A DNA stretch of 64,000 nucleotides from Cognatiluteimonas telluris (GCF_011320095.1 NZ_JAANOY010000002.1:186001-250000); one strand, 5' to 3'. Positions 27,305-35,926 are shown, counted from the first letter of the stretch. Numbers and translations are program-made. The notes: generated by a model not told the origin, from the sequence alone.

Positions 27305-27775
27305 TCACTCTCTATTGCTTCCAATTGGCCTCTCGAAGACTGCGTCGAATCCAAGCTCAGCTGCCTCGCGTATCAGCACCTTGCTCTTAGGCATGCTGTG
27401 TGTCGCCACCAACCATTCGTACTTTGAGAAATCAATGGAGTCGATATTGATGTTCTTCCCATCTAGTTTCATACACACAGTGAACCGCCTGCCCGAGTCC
27501 CTTTTTTTGTAGGCATCGCAAAAGAGATGGCTTTCGATTCGCTCTCGCACGGTGTGGGAGTGACCTCGGTACACAACCGGTGCTTGCTGTGCTCCTAGCC
27601 TCAGGGTGCATCTGTTGTAGGAGATTGGCAAGGTTGTGGCAATGCAGTAGAAGCCAGGTCCTGCAAGAATGCTGGAGAGGTCGCTAGGCGATCGGATGAC
27701 TTGCAGGCGCACTTGAGTTGGCAGCTTTGTGTCGTAGCTAATCTCTAGAAAGAATTTCTTAAAGTGCTTCGCCAT
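27305..27775 (-). CDS. GIY-YIG-like protein (tentative)
   Basis: A protein of about 156 residues from the ATG at 27775 (MAKHFKKFFLEISYDT); the frame is open further upstream, so the start is uncertain. The part GFYCIATTLPISYNR, followed by APVVYRGHSHTVRERIESHLF, has the spacing of a GIY-YIG fold: GFY in place of GIY, VYRG in place of YIG, and the following Arg and His on the helix. The closing LVATHSMPKSKVLIREAAELGFDAVF is compatible with a later helix of the domain. A catalytic Glu is not obvious, so activity is doubtful. It may be a specificity or nuclease component, and lies between the SIR2 gene and a HEPN-like gene on the same strand. Confidence 0.5.
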   Translation of the reverse strand: MAKHFKKFFLEISYDTKLPTQVRLQVIRSPSDLSSILAGPGFYCIATTLPISYNRCTLRLGAQQAPVVYRGHSHTVRERIESHLFCDAYKKRDSGRRFTVCMKLDGKNINIDSIDFSKYEWLVATHSMPKSKVLIREAAELGFDAVFERPIGSNRE

Positions 27776-28039
27776 GCCATCGAGGCAAGCTCGATGCATT
27801 CTGGTGAGCGCGGCAATGTCGTAGGTCACGGCTATGGCGGTCCAAATGCAAACGAATTGAACTATCCCGCGGTACATCGATTCTAGGGAGCGCGCGTACG
27901 CCCATTCACAACTGCAGGCAGAACTCGACTCAGTGGGGAGGTGACCAATCAAGAGGGTAAGCAACAGCGGCCTTTCCTCTTATCTTTCGAGCTCTTCTGG
28001 GGGTAGATACCCTCGAACTTATAGTCATTGGACCCAAGC

Positions 28040-28594
28040 CTAGAGGTCTCGAACGTCCCCCGGTAGACCTGGCAGCACGGCTATCGATCGAGGCGCCAGC
28101 AATTCGGCGGCCGACTCCGCGCAAGACGGTTCGAACGTAAGCCCGGCACATGCCATCAATAATTTTCCACATAGATTTGCCAAACACCCCAAGTCCACTT
28201 GGGTCACAAGCCGCCAGACGTTGACCTGCCGATACGTGTGCCACGGCTCGCCACCGAATCCTTTCCCGTCTACCCTAGTAGCGCGGCGCACATCATTGTC
28301 GCTGTGCGCAATGACCTTATGACGCAGAGTTTTGACGACATACTCGTGTAGCTGCCTATCAGCATCCGTGAGCCGCAATGCAGGCAAGTCGGCGAACTCC
28401 AAACACTTCACCGGCTCTGTACCTCTGTTACTGACGAACGGCCTTGCGTATGCCACGATCGCGGAAGTAAGCAACGCACGGAAAATTACGCAATCAGCCA
28501 TAGTCGATTGCGTATGCGCCTGTGCTGTGGCTGCGCACCAAAGGGCATCGTTGAAGTCCATTTGGCTAATGGCAATACGAGCTTCCAGGCTCAT
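28040..28594 (-). CDS. HEPN-like protein
   Basis: A 184-residue helical protein. It carries LTDADRQLHEYVVKTLRHKVIAHSDNDVRRA, in which Arg91 and His97 form the R-x(4-6)-H signature of HEPN domains with the common LRxKxxAHSD surround. Many HEPN proteins are ribonucleases in toxin-antitoxin, CRISPR or abortive infection systems, and others are inactive scaffolds. GAGG lies nine bases before the ATG at 28594. No MNT-type nucleotidyltransferase antitoxin is next to it. Its same-strand neighbours are the GIY-YIG-like and SIR2 genes. Confidence 0.55.
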   Translation of the reverse strand: MSLEARIAISQMDFNDALWCAATAQAHTQSTMADCVIFRALLTSAIVAYARPFVSNRGTEPVKCLEFADLPALRLTDADRQLHEYVVKTLRHKVIAHSDNDVRRATRVDGKGFGGEPWHTYRQVNVWRLVTQVDLGCLANLCGKLLMACAGLTFEPSCAESAAELLAPRSIAVLPGLPGDVRDL

Positions 28595-28819
28595 AGTGAT
28601 AGACCTCGCGCGTGATCGCTCATGGAATCTCGCTCGCGTGTTAGCCGTGATACCCCATGATGATCCCGGCCCCACATCCAACGCTCACCCTAACGGCCGT
28701 AGCATGGCCAGTGGGTACAGTGAAAGTTGCGAGCGAAATTCCAGGCCGTCGATAGTGCCTGATGCATTTCCTCCGTATGCCGAGGCCACCGAAATGATCG
28801 TCCTAACCATCACTTGCTC

Positions 28820-29248
28820 CTAAGAGGGCCGGGGCGCCGTTGCTTCGACTCCATGCGACCTGACTCCCTGCCGGGTGTGGTGGCCTAGGCTCCGGATGGG
28901 CAGATTGCCGCTATGCCAAAGCGATGACAGTCGGGTCTTATCACGATGGCCTGTAATATTTTTCTGAGGCGTAGTCGACGCCCTCGCTGCGATCGCGCCA
29001 ATAGTGTGATCATCCTCGGCGTTCACGATCGAGAATTGGCCGATCCGCTTCTTGAAACTCAACGCGAACAGGTCGTAAGTCTGCTCACCGAGGTTTAGCA
29101 GAAGGTTCCGCTCGTAGTCCTGACCCCAAAAACGATCGACTCGCAGCCTGACCCCACCAAGATGCGCTCTAGCGACGGTAACTCTGACGGTAGGTGCACT
29201 AGCGAGCAGAGAAAGAAGCCCCGCCAATACGACGTTGCAGCGCACCAT
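28820..29248 (-). CDS. Doubtful ORF next to attR
   Basis: A 142-codon frame starting nine bases inside the right attachment site. It begins with a hydrophobic stretch (VVLAGLLSLLASAPTVRV) and continues with mixed sequence (RLRVDRFWGQDYERNLLLNLGEQTYDLFALSFKKRI). No ribosome binding site precedes the ATG, and the last third has low protein character. It may be the tail of a decayed gene. Confidence 0.25.
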   Translation of the reverse strand: MVRCNVVLAGLLSLLASAPTVRVTVARAHLGGVRLRVDRFWGQDYERNLLLNLGEQTYDLFALSFKKRIGQFSIVNAEDDHTIGAIAARASTTPQKNITGHRDKTRLSSLWHSGNLPIRSLGHHTRQGVRSHGVEATAPRPS

Positions 29249-29256
29249 GCGAGGGA

Positions 29257-29272
29257 GCCCACCTCCACCAAT
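29257..29272 (+). repeat. attR core, duplicate of the ssrA 3' end
   Basis: GCCCACCTCCACCAAT, identical to 4322-4337. Core sequence resumes right after it with the displaced ssrA terminator, which fixes the right end of the island. Confidence 0.85.
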
Positions 29273-29282
29273 GCAACAGAAG

Positions 29283-29311
29283 AAGCCGGCCCGCGAGGTC
29301 CGGCTTTTTTT
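29283..29311 (+). terminator. Original ssrA terminator, now displaced
   Basis: AAGCCGG (29283-29289) pairs with CCGGCTT (29300-29306) around a ten-base loop and runs into seven T residues. It follows the attR copy of the ssrA end at the distance expected for the native tmRNA terminator. Confidence 0.8.
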
Positions 29312-29330
29312 GTGTTTGTGCGCCGTTGCG

Positions 29331-30548
29331 CTAGGAGGTTTTCGACCAGCGCTGCAGTCGCGCGCGCCAGGAGGCCATCCAGGCCGGTAGCTCGGCGGCG
29401 GGCATGGGACGCGCGATGAAGTAGCCCTGCGCCTTGTCGCAGCGGCTGCGCCTGACCAGTTCCCAGTCGTCGCGGTCCTCGACGCCTTCGGCGACCACGA
29501 CCATATTCAGCTGCTGGCCGAGCGCGAGGCTGGCGTCGTAGATCGCGCGCGCCGTCGGATCGTGCCAGGCGTCGTGGACGAAACTGCGGTCGATCTTGAG
29601 CTCGTCGAACGGAATGTCGCGCAGCAGCTTCAGCGACGAATGGCCGGTGCCAAAGTCGTCGATCGACAAGCCATAGCGCTTCATCCGCAATCGCGCCAGG
29701 ACCTCCAGTGGCGCGCGCTGGTCGAGCAACAGCCGGCTCTCGGTGATTTCCAGCACGACGTCCGACGGCGCCACGCCGGTCGCTTCCGATGCGTCGGTGA
29801 TGAAGTCCACGAATTCGACCGAGGCCAGGTTGTCCATCGATACGTTGATGGCCAGGCGCAGGTTGATCCCCTGCGCGCGCCATGCCGCCGACTGCTCGAA
29901 GGCGGCGCGCAGGACAGCGCGGGTCAGCGCATCGATCAAGCCGTGCTCTTCGGCCAGGCCGATGAACTGATCGGGAAACACCAGGCCATCCACAGGGTGT
30001 TGCCAGCGCACGAGCGTCTCCACGCCGGACACCGCACCGGTGTCGACCTGCACCTTGGGCTGGTAGTAGTTGACCAGTTCGCCGCGTTCGATCGCCTCGC
30101 GCAGGCGTTCGGGCGGATAACGCTTGCGCGCGGGCGTGGCGACCGTCGCGCCGCGACTGGATCTTTCCAGCAGGGTCGACAGGCCGGCCAGCGAGAACGG
30201 TTTCCTCAAATGGCCCAGCAGCGGCACCCGGTGCGCACGGATCAGCTTCTCGGCCATGTGCAGCATGCGTTCGTCCTCGCCGCTGACCAGGATCAGTTCG
30301 CCACCGAACCCCTGCTCGACGAGCTTGCGCACGAACTCCACGCCATCCATCCCCGGCATGTTGAGATCCAGCAGGATCAGGTCGGGCTCGGCGCCAGGCG
30401 TCGCGGCCAGCCGCAGCGCGTCGTCGCCGTTGTCGCTGATGAGGGGCGGAGCAAAACCCAGCTCGATCAGCAGGTGCGCCAGCAGCTTGAGCATGAAGGG
30501 CTCGTCGTCCAGTACCAGCACCCGGATGGACGACCTATCCAGCAACAT
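29331..30548 (-). CDS. Response regulator with EAL phosphodiesterase domain
   Basis: A 405-residue regulator. The N-terminal receiver has DDE at residues 14-16, phosphoacceptor Asp61 in LLDLNMPGMDG and the Lys of LRKPFS. The C-terminal EAL domain has ETLVRWQHP (EAL site as ETL), NVSMDNL, EITESRLL, IDDFGTGHSS, KIDRSFV and AEGVED, so cyclic-di-GMP hydrolysis is likely. The ATG at 30548 lies inside the end of the histidine kinase gene (14-base overlap), so phosphorelay from its Hpt domain is the natural reading. It is the last gene of the receptor-YfiR-kinase operon. Confidence 0.88.
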   Translation of the reverse strand: MLLDRSSIRVLVLDDEPFMLKLLAHLLIELGFAPPLISDNGDDALRLAATPGAEPDLILLDLNMPGMDGVEFVRKLVEQGFGGELILVSGEDERMLHMAEKLIRAHRVPLLGHLRKPFSLAGLSTLLERSSRGATVATPARKRYPPERLREAIERGELVNYYQPKVQVDTGAVSGVETLVRWQHPVDGLVFPDQFIGLAEEHGLIDALTRAVLRAAFEQSAAWRAQGINLRLAINVSMDNLASVEFVDFITDASEATGVAPSDVVLEITESRLLLDQRAPLEVLARLRMKRYGLSIDDFGTGHSSLKLLRDIPFDELKIDRSFVHDAWHDPTARAIYDASLALGQQLNMVVVAEGVEDRDDWELVRRSRCDKAQGYFIARPMPAAELPAWMASWRARLQRWSKTS

Positions 30549-33342
30549 GCTCGGCGATCGATGCGTCCGACGCGCATGCGGCGTCGAGGAATGCATTGAC
30601 GACGGAGAACTCCTGGTCGAATGCCGGCAACAGCAGCGCCAAGGTGTCGAAATTCTCCGCGCGACCCGCGGCTTCGATCTGCGAACACAACTCGCCCAGC
30701 GCCAGCGCACCGATGGTGCGGGCCGAGGACTTGAGCTGGTGGGCTTGCGCGCTGGCTTCGTGCGCGTCGCCCTGCACGCAGGCCGCGCGCAGGGCAGTCG
30801 CGATCCGCTCGGCGCCGTGCTGGAAATCCAGCAGGAAGCCACGCAGCACGCCGGCATCGTTGCCGACGAGGCCGGCGAGGACCTGGATGTCGACGGCCCG
30901 GCCGCTGGTACGTGTCAGCAGCCAACGATCGAGCGCGCGCTTGAGTTCGGCCAGTTGCAGGGGCTTGGTCAGGTAACCGTCCATGCCCGCCGCCTGGCAG
31001 CGCTCGGCTTCGCCTTTCAGCGCGTTGGCGGTGAAGGCGATGATCGGCATGCGGCGCCCATGGCGCTCGCTGGCGCGGATCGCCGCCGTCAGTTCGTAGC
31101 CATCCATGCGCGGCATGTGCAGGTCGGTAAGCAGCAGGGCGTAATCATCGTCCTGCCAGCGCTCCAGCGCCGATACGCCGTTGTCCTCGATGTCGGCGGC
31201 ATACCCGAGCAGCGCCAGCTGCCGTCGGACCACGTCGCGGTTGGTCTCGTTGTCCTCGGCCACCAGGATCAGGCGCCCGGTGCGCCTGGCCTCATCGTGG
31301 CTGGGTGGATCGATGTGACCCAGGCGACTGCGCGACGCCGGCGTCCTTACTTCCTCCTGCACCCTGCCCGCCGCGGTGGCGACCGCGCGCAGCAGGCGAC
31401 GACGCGTCATGACGTTGCCATCGATCGACACCAGGTCGGCATCCATGTGCTGGGGTTCGCGCGTGCGGCCACGGCCGATGTCGAGGAACCGTATTTCGAG
31501 TCGCCGCAATCCATGCGCCAGCGCGCGGAGCTCAGCCACGGACGTTGTCGATGCCGCCGAATCCAGGATCCAGACCCAGGGGCCGGAGTCCAGGGCGGCG
31601 GCAACCTGCGGCAACGCTTTCGGGTCTTCCACCCGCTCGACCTGCGCGCCGGCCGCCGTCAGGTAGGTGGCGATATCTGGTCCCAGGCCCGCGGTGCCAC
31701 CGACAACCAGGCAGCGCAAGCCGGCGATCTCCGCTTCGGGGCCTGCGACGGGCTCGCGGTGGCCAGTGAGCGTCAGCGGCAGGCGGATCATGAAGGTGGC
31801 GCCTTGGTCGGGCGTACTCCGCAACCGGATCTCGCCGCCCATCAGGTCGACGAGGTGGCGCGAGATGGCCAGCCCGAGCCCGGTGCCGCCGAACCGGCGG
31901 GTCGTCGAACTATCGGCCTGGCTGAAGGCGTGGAACAAGCGCCCGCGTGTTTCCTCGTCGATGCCGATGCCGTTGTCGGCCACCGAGATCCCGAGCACGG
32001 CATGGTCGTCGCCGCCTTCGAGCAGGTTCGCGCGCAGCGACACCCGTCCCGGGAGCGCGCGGCCACTGGAAAACTTGATCGCATTGCTGAGCAGGTTGGC
32101 CAGCACCTGTCGCAGGCGCAGCGCATCGCCGATCACGACCTTCGGCAGCGCCGGGTCCACGAATGCGGTCAGCTCCACGTCCTTCTTCAGCGCCAGGTGG
32201 TCGAACATGCTGCAGGTGTGTTCGATGACGTCCGCGATCGGCATCGGCGCGGACTCCAGGTCCAGGCGTCCGGCTTCGATCTTGGAGAAATCCAGGATGT
32301 CGTCGATGATGGTGAGCAGCGAGAACGCGGACTCGCGGATCAGGTCGACCATCTCGACCTGCTGGCCGCTCAGGCTCGTCTGGTGCAGGACGTCCATCAT
32401 CCCGATCACGCCGTTCATGGGCGTGCGGATCTCATGGCTCATCGTCGCCAGGAAGGCCGACTTGGCCCGGTTGGCATCGTCGGCCGCGGCCTTGGCGATG
32501 CTCAGCGCTCGATTGGATTCTTCCAGCTCCGCGGTGCGCGACTGCACGCGGTGCTCGAGGCTCTCGTTGAGCCGCATGATTTCCTGCTGCGCGACTTCGC
32601 GCTCCCGCGCCTCGCGGCTGACCTCCTGGTAGGACGCCTCGAGTTCGTGCGTGCGACGCTGGATCTGCTCGAGCATGTTGTTGAACGATTCGACCAGTTC
32701 CCCGACTTCGTCCTCGCTGGTCTTTGCGACCCGCCGTGAATAGTCGCCCTCCTCCATCACCCTGCGCGCGGCGCCGGCCACGGCCGCGATCGGGCTGGTG
32801 ACGAAGCGGCCCATCCGACGGACCATCAGGAAGGCAATCAGCAGCGCGAACAGCCCGACCAGCACGGCCACGCCAAGGTCGGCCAGCACCGTGGTCATCA
32901 GGCCGTTGCCCTGCCGCAGGTACACCGTGCCGATCGCAGCCCCGTTGCGGACGATCCGCTTGAACACGACGATATCGGTGCCCTGTACATGCGCCTGGTC
33001 GCGGCCAGGCAACATCGGGAACGCGCCCGGCTGGCCCTGCGCGACATAGGTTGCGAACAGCTTGCCCTGCGCGTTGTAGATCGCCGCCGCGTGCACGTTC
33101 GGGCGGGCGCGGAACAGTTCGAGGTTTCCGCGCGCAAGCGATGGATCGTCGAACATCAGCGCCGGCGCGGTCATCCCGCCGAGCAGCTGCGCCTGCGTCT
33201 GCAGGTCGGCGACCTGCTGGCGATGGAACGACCAGACATTGCCGACGATGTTGCCGGCCAGCGCAAACGTCAGCGCCACCACCGTGGTGGACACCACGAT
33301 CGCCTGGAGCTTGTCCCGGATCGAACCCAGACGCAGGTTCAT
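30535..33342 (-). CDS. CHASE8 hybrid histidine kinase with Hpt domain
   Basis: A 935-residue kinase. A membrane helix (13-36) precedes a periplasmic CHASE8-like domain (about 37-150, with QAQLLGGMTAPALMFDD and NVHAAAIYNAQGKLFATY, as in YfiN). A second helix (about 152-172), HAMP and a coiled coil follow. HisKA has His303 in MSHEIRTP, and the HATPase has NLLSNAIKF, DNGIGI and GTGLGLAISRHL. A pseudo-receiver region comes next, then a true receiver with Asp740 in LLTDLHMPRMDG, and a C-terminal Hpt with His868 in HQLKSSA. All phosphorelay residues are present. The start overlaps the yfiR stop by four bases (ATGA). Confidence 0.9.
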   Translation of the reverse strand: MNLRLGSIRDKLQAIVVSTTVVALTFALAGNIVGNVWSFHRQQVADLQTQAQLLGGMTAPALMFDDPSLARGNLELFRARPNVHAAAIYNAQGKLFATYVAQGQPGAFPMLPGRDQAHVQGTDIVVFKRIVRNGAAIGTVYLRQGNGLMTTVLADLGVAVLVGLFALLIAFLMVRRMGRFVTSPIAAVAGAARRVMEEGDYSRRVAKTSEDEVGELVESFNNMLEQIQRRTHELEASYQEVSREAREREVAQQEIMRLNESLEHRVQSRTAELEESNRALSIAKAAADDANRAKSAFLATMSHEIRTPMNGVIGMMDVLHQTSLSGQQVEMVDLIRESAFSLLTIIDDILDFSKIEAGRLDLESAPMPIADVIEHTCSMFDHLALKKDVELTAFVDPALPKVVIGDALRLRQVLANLLSNAIKFSSGRALPGRVSLRANLLEGGDDHAVLGISVADNGIGIDEETRGRLFHAFSQADSSTTRRFGGTGLGLAISRHLVDLMGGEIRLRSTPDQGATFMIRLPLTLTGHREPVAGPEAEIAGLRCLVVGGTAGLGPDIATYLTAAGAQVERVEDPKALPQVAAALDSGPWVWILDSAASTTSVAELRALAHGLRRLEIRFLDIGRGRTREPQHMDADLVSIDGNVMTRRRLLRAVATAAGRVQEEVRTPASRSRLGHIDPPSHDEARRTGRLILVAEDNETNRDVVRRQLALLGYAADIEDNGVSALERWQDDDYALLLTDLHMPRMDGYELTAAIRASERHGRRMPIIAFTANALKGEAERCQAAGMDGYLTKPLQLAELKRALDRWLLTRTSGRAVDIQVLAGLVGNDAGVLRGFLLDFQHGAERIATALRAACVQGDAHEASAQAHQLKSSARTIGALALGELCSQIEAAGRAENFDTLALLLPAFDQEFSVVNAFLDAACASDASIAEHVAG

Positions 33343-33935
33343 GGGCCCTCCCGCGCGACGGAATAGGCCGCGGTGAGCATCAGGGCGCTGAAATGCAGGC
33401 CGCTGCGGGCCGCCGGCTGCAATGCCACCTGGAACCGCAGGCGCGAATCGACGACCACGAAGTTGATCATGCAGTCCGGGCCACAGGCGCGCCGCGACCC
33501 CGACACCAGCAGCACCGGCTTGCCCTGCGCCTGCCCGAGGGCCGATCGCAGGTCGTTGCGGCCCAAGTTGCCCAGGTACAGCACGTGCACCCCGGACAGC
33601 GGAAGGCCGGGGTTGACCTGGCGCACCTGGAAGCTGCGGCCGTTGACCATCTTCCCCGCGGTCATGCGCTCAAGCACGCCCACCAAGTCGTCATCGCCGG
33701 CCACGCCGATGACGATCGGACTGTCGGCGGCAGCGAACGCACCGTCCGGCCATTGCACGTAGTTGGTGAACTTGTAGAGATACGCCGCCTTGATCGCTTC
33801 GGAACCCTGCGCGGATCCGGCGTGCGCGGCCGTCGTCCCGGCCGGCAGCGTGAGCAACCCGACCAGCAGGACGAGGGCCAGCATCCAGCCGGCCCTCGTT
33901 GCGTCGCGATTGACAGTGGTTGTCAGAAAGTCCAT
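33339..33935 (-). CDS. yfiR: YfiR family periplasmic protein (DUF4154)
   Basis: A 198-residue secreted protein with a long N-terminal region and hydrophobic signal segment (17-38, WMLALVLLVGLLTLPAGTTAAHA). The YfiR core is clear: IKAAYLYKFTNYVQWPDGAF, IVIGVAGDDDLVGVLERM, GRSFQVRQVN, VHVLYLGNL, GKPVLLVSG and INFVVVDSRLRFQV. In Pseudomonas YfiR is a redox-sensitive periplasmic repressor that holds the CHASE8 domain of the diguanylate cyclase YfiN. Here the coupled downstream gene is a CHASE8 histidine kinase, so it probably gates that kinase. It overlaps the upstream receptor gene by 13 bases. Confidence 0.87.
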   Translation of the reverse strand: MDFLTTTVNRDATRAGWMLALVLLVGLLTLPAGTTAAHAGSAQGSEAIKAAYLYKFTNYVQWPDGAFAAADSPIVIGVAGDDDLVGVLERMTAGKMVNGRSFQVRQVNPGLPLSGVHVLYLGNLGRNDLRSALGQAQGKPVLLVSGSRRACGPDCMINFVVVDSRLRFQVALQPAARSGLHFSALMLTAAYSVAREGP

Positions 33936-35926
33936 GCGAGTGAGGCGTTGACGGCCGGACCGATGTCGACACGCGTGGCCATGCCACCATATTCCGCATG
34001 CCGGCCGAGGAGATTGGTGGCGGCCAGGGAGAGTTCGACCTGCGGCTGCAACTGCCAGCCCACGCGCGCATCCAGCGTCGTGTAGGCGGGCACGTCGTCG
34101 CGCCGCAGTGCAGCGACGTGCCGCAAGGCAAGGTCGAGGTTGGTCGCCGCGAGGTTCCAGGACGAGCGTAGCTGCCAGGTATTCGACGGATCCACGCCTG
34201 CCGCCAGCGGTGCGGCGACGTCGTTGCTGCCAGGCTTCAACCACAACCGCTCGTGCAGCGCGGTATAGCCGGCGCTCAGGCGCCAACGCTCCGTGGCCTG
34301 GAACACGCCCCAGGCTTCGAACCCGTTGGCGCGTCCCCGCATGCCATTGCCGAACGTCAGGAAAGTGAAGCTGGGATCGATTTCCTGCGTATGCAGGTCG
34401 TCGTAGTCGGTATGGAACACCGTCGTCGACACGGACAACCGCCGCGTGGGCTGGCCCCGGTAGCCCAGTTCATAGACCTTGGCGACTTCCGACCTCGTGT
34501 GGAAACTGGCGTCGAGCAGGTAAGGCGGCGCACCGGGAACGTAGAGGTCTTCATCCAGGCGCGACGGTGCCCGCACCGTCCGCGACGCCGCCGCCCACAG
34601 CAGATGGTTGTCGGCCAGCGTCCAGGCGATCCGCGCGTTGGGCAGGAATTCCGACCCCGTGTAGTCGTTGTGCTCGAGCCGGGCGCCCAGGGTGACGCGC
34701 ACGCGGCTGCCCAGCGCCATTTCATCCTGCGCGAACAGGCTGTTCCACTTCTGGTGGAGGTCGGGCGGCAGGAACGCGACATAGGGACTGTTGTCGATCC
34801 GGTCGTGCGAGTAGCGCAGGTTCACTCCCCAGACCAGCGAATGCGCGCCCAGCGGCTGCAGCGCGTGCTGGAACTGCAGGTCGAGGATATCCAGCGACTC
34901 GTTGAACCACGGCGGCGCGACGCGACGCGTACGGTCGTAGTACGCCTGCAGCGACAGGCTGGCGCCCTGGTCCAGCTGGCGATCCCAGCGGCTGGTGAGG
35001 TTGGCGCCGGACAGCGCGAGATCGCCGAGCGGCGGCGCCGAGATCGTGGTGCTGAGCAGGCCAGGCGCGGGTTGCTCTTCGTGCGCGTCGTAGATGTTCC
35101 CCGACAGGCGCAGCTGATCGCCATCGTGGCTCCAGTCCGCGCGGAAGCCTGCCTGCGAGCGGGTGCCGGCGTCGTCGATCCCGTCGCCGGCTTCATTCGA
35201 AGTGCTGCTTCGGTCCAGATACCTGCCGTAGACCCGGTAATGGCCGCCTGCACCCAACGCGCCACCGTGCCGCAGCGTGGCGTCGGCCTGTCGGCTGCCC
35301 GCCGATGCGGCCAGCAGCGAGCCCTGGGTATCGGCCGCGGACCGGGTGATGATGTTGATCACGCCATTGACGGCGTTGACGCCCCAGAGCGTGCCGCCCG
35401 GACCGCTGATCACCTCGATGCGTTCGACGTCCTCGAGCACGACGTCCTGGGCATCCCAGAACACCCCCGCGAACAACGGCGTATAGACCGAGCGCCCATC
35501 GATGAGCACCAGCAGCTTGTTGGGCGCGCTGTTGTTGTTGCCGTTCATGCCGCGGGCGGAGATCGCGTAGCCGTAGCCGCTGGATTGCGCGACCTGCAGG
35601 TTCGGCGCCAGGCGCAGGACTTCAGGCAGGCTGCGCGCGCCGGAGCGCCGGATGTCATCGGCAGTGATCACGAAAACGGAGGCGGCCGCATCGGCGAGCC
35701 GCTCGGGCTTCTTCGATACCGATGTGATGCGGATGTTGCCGAGCTCCTCCAGCGACAGCTGGCCCAGGTCGTCGATGGAGACGGCATGCGCCGGGGCTGC
35801 GGTGAGGAGGGTTGCGAGCGCGAGGGCGCCGGCGAGCGGTGGCGCGAGACCGGCGACCCGCTGGCCACGCGACTGCGGGCGGCGGGGCGAAAACACCGAC
35901 GTGGGCAACGTGATGTCCGTATCCAT
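33923..35926 (-). CDS. TonB-dependent receptor-like outer membrane protein
   Basis: A 667-residue outer-membrane protein. The signal peptide ends near AHA (49), followed by DLGQLSLEELGNIRITSVSKKPE, a variant TonB-box region. The plug domain has VFVITADDIRRSGARSLPEVLRLAPNLQV, LVLIDGRSVYTPLFAGVFWD and GPGGTLWGVNAVNGVINIITR. The rest is a 22-strand type barrel ending in aromatic SLAWTF. The plug subtype is common in proteins encoded with YfiR and sensor genes, where it may act as a sensor or co-receptor; the substrate is unknown. It is the first gene of the operon with yfiR, the kinase and the EAL regulator. Confidence 0.88.
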   Translation of the reverse strand: MDTDITLPTSVFSPRRPQSRGQRVAGLAPPLAGALALATLLTAAPAHAVSIDDLGQLSLEELGNIRITSVSKKPERLADAAASVFVITADDIRRSGARSLPEVLRLAPNLQVAQSSGYGYAISARGMNGNNNSAPNKLLVLIDGRSVYTPLFAGVFWDAQDVVLEDVERIEVISGPGGTLWGVNAVNGVINIITRSAADTQGSLLAASAGSRQADATLRHGGALGAGGHYRVYGRYLDRSSTSNEAGDGIDDAGTRSQAGFRADWSHDGDQLRLSGNIYDAHEEQPAPGLLSTTISAPPLGDLALSGANLTSRWDRQLDQGASLSLQAYYDRTRRVAPPWFNESLDILDLQFQHALQPLGAHSLVWGVNLRYSHDRIDNSPYVAFLPPDLHQKWNSLFAQDEMALGSRVRVTLGARLEHNDYTGSEFLPNARIAWTLADNHLLWAAASRTVRAPSRLDEDLYVPGAPPYLLDASFHTRSEVAKVYELGYRGQPTRRLSVSTTVFHTDYDDLHTQEIDPSFTFLTFGNGMRGRANGFEAWGVFQATERWRLSAGYTALHERLWLKPGSNDVAAPLAAGVDPSNTWQLRSSWNLAATNLDLALRHVAALRRDDVPAYTTLDARVGWQLQPQVELSLAATNLLGRHAEYGGMATRVDIGPAVNASLAWTF

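Larger units (their letters stand above)
4322..29272 (+). mobile_element. Integrative genomic island in ssrA, about 25 kb
   Basis: The element is bounded by direct repeats GCCCACCTCCACCAAT at 4322-4337 (3' end of ssrA) and 29257-29272; with one mismatch the match extends three more bases. A tyrosine integrase gene lies directly inside the ssrA end, as is usual for islands that use tRNA-like genes. Contents are int, an AlpA-like regulator, a winged-helix-like protein with iteron-like repeats, two XRE regulators, an RHS toxin locus, IS3 debris, and several genes resembling anti-phage systems. Parts of the right arm (23279-28600) are visibly richer in A+T than the core. No conjugation, capsid or packaging genes are seen, so it is probably a P4-like or mobilisable island rather than a complete prophage. 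Confidence 0.85.

Noticed and set aside
29095-29883. Minus-strand frame crossing attR
   Set aside because: It runs through the attachment site and the terminator and overlaps the EAL gene in another frame; not a gene.
30124-32739. Long plus-strand frame of 871 codons opposite the hybrid kinase
   Set aside because: It is an antisense shadow of a GC-rich kinase gene with intact domains; its translation is low-complexity Arg/Gln/Ala without any fold.
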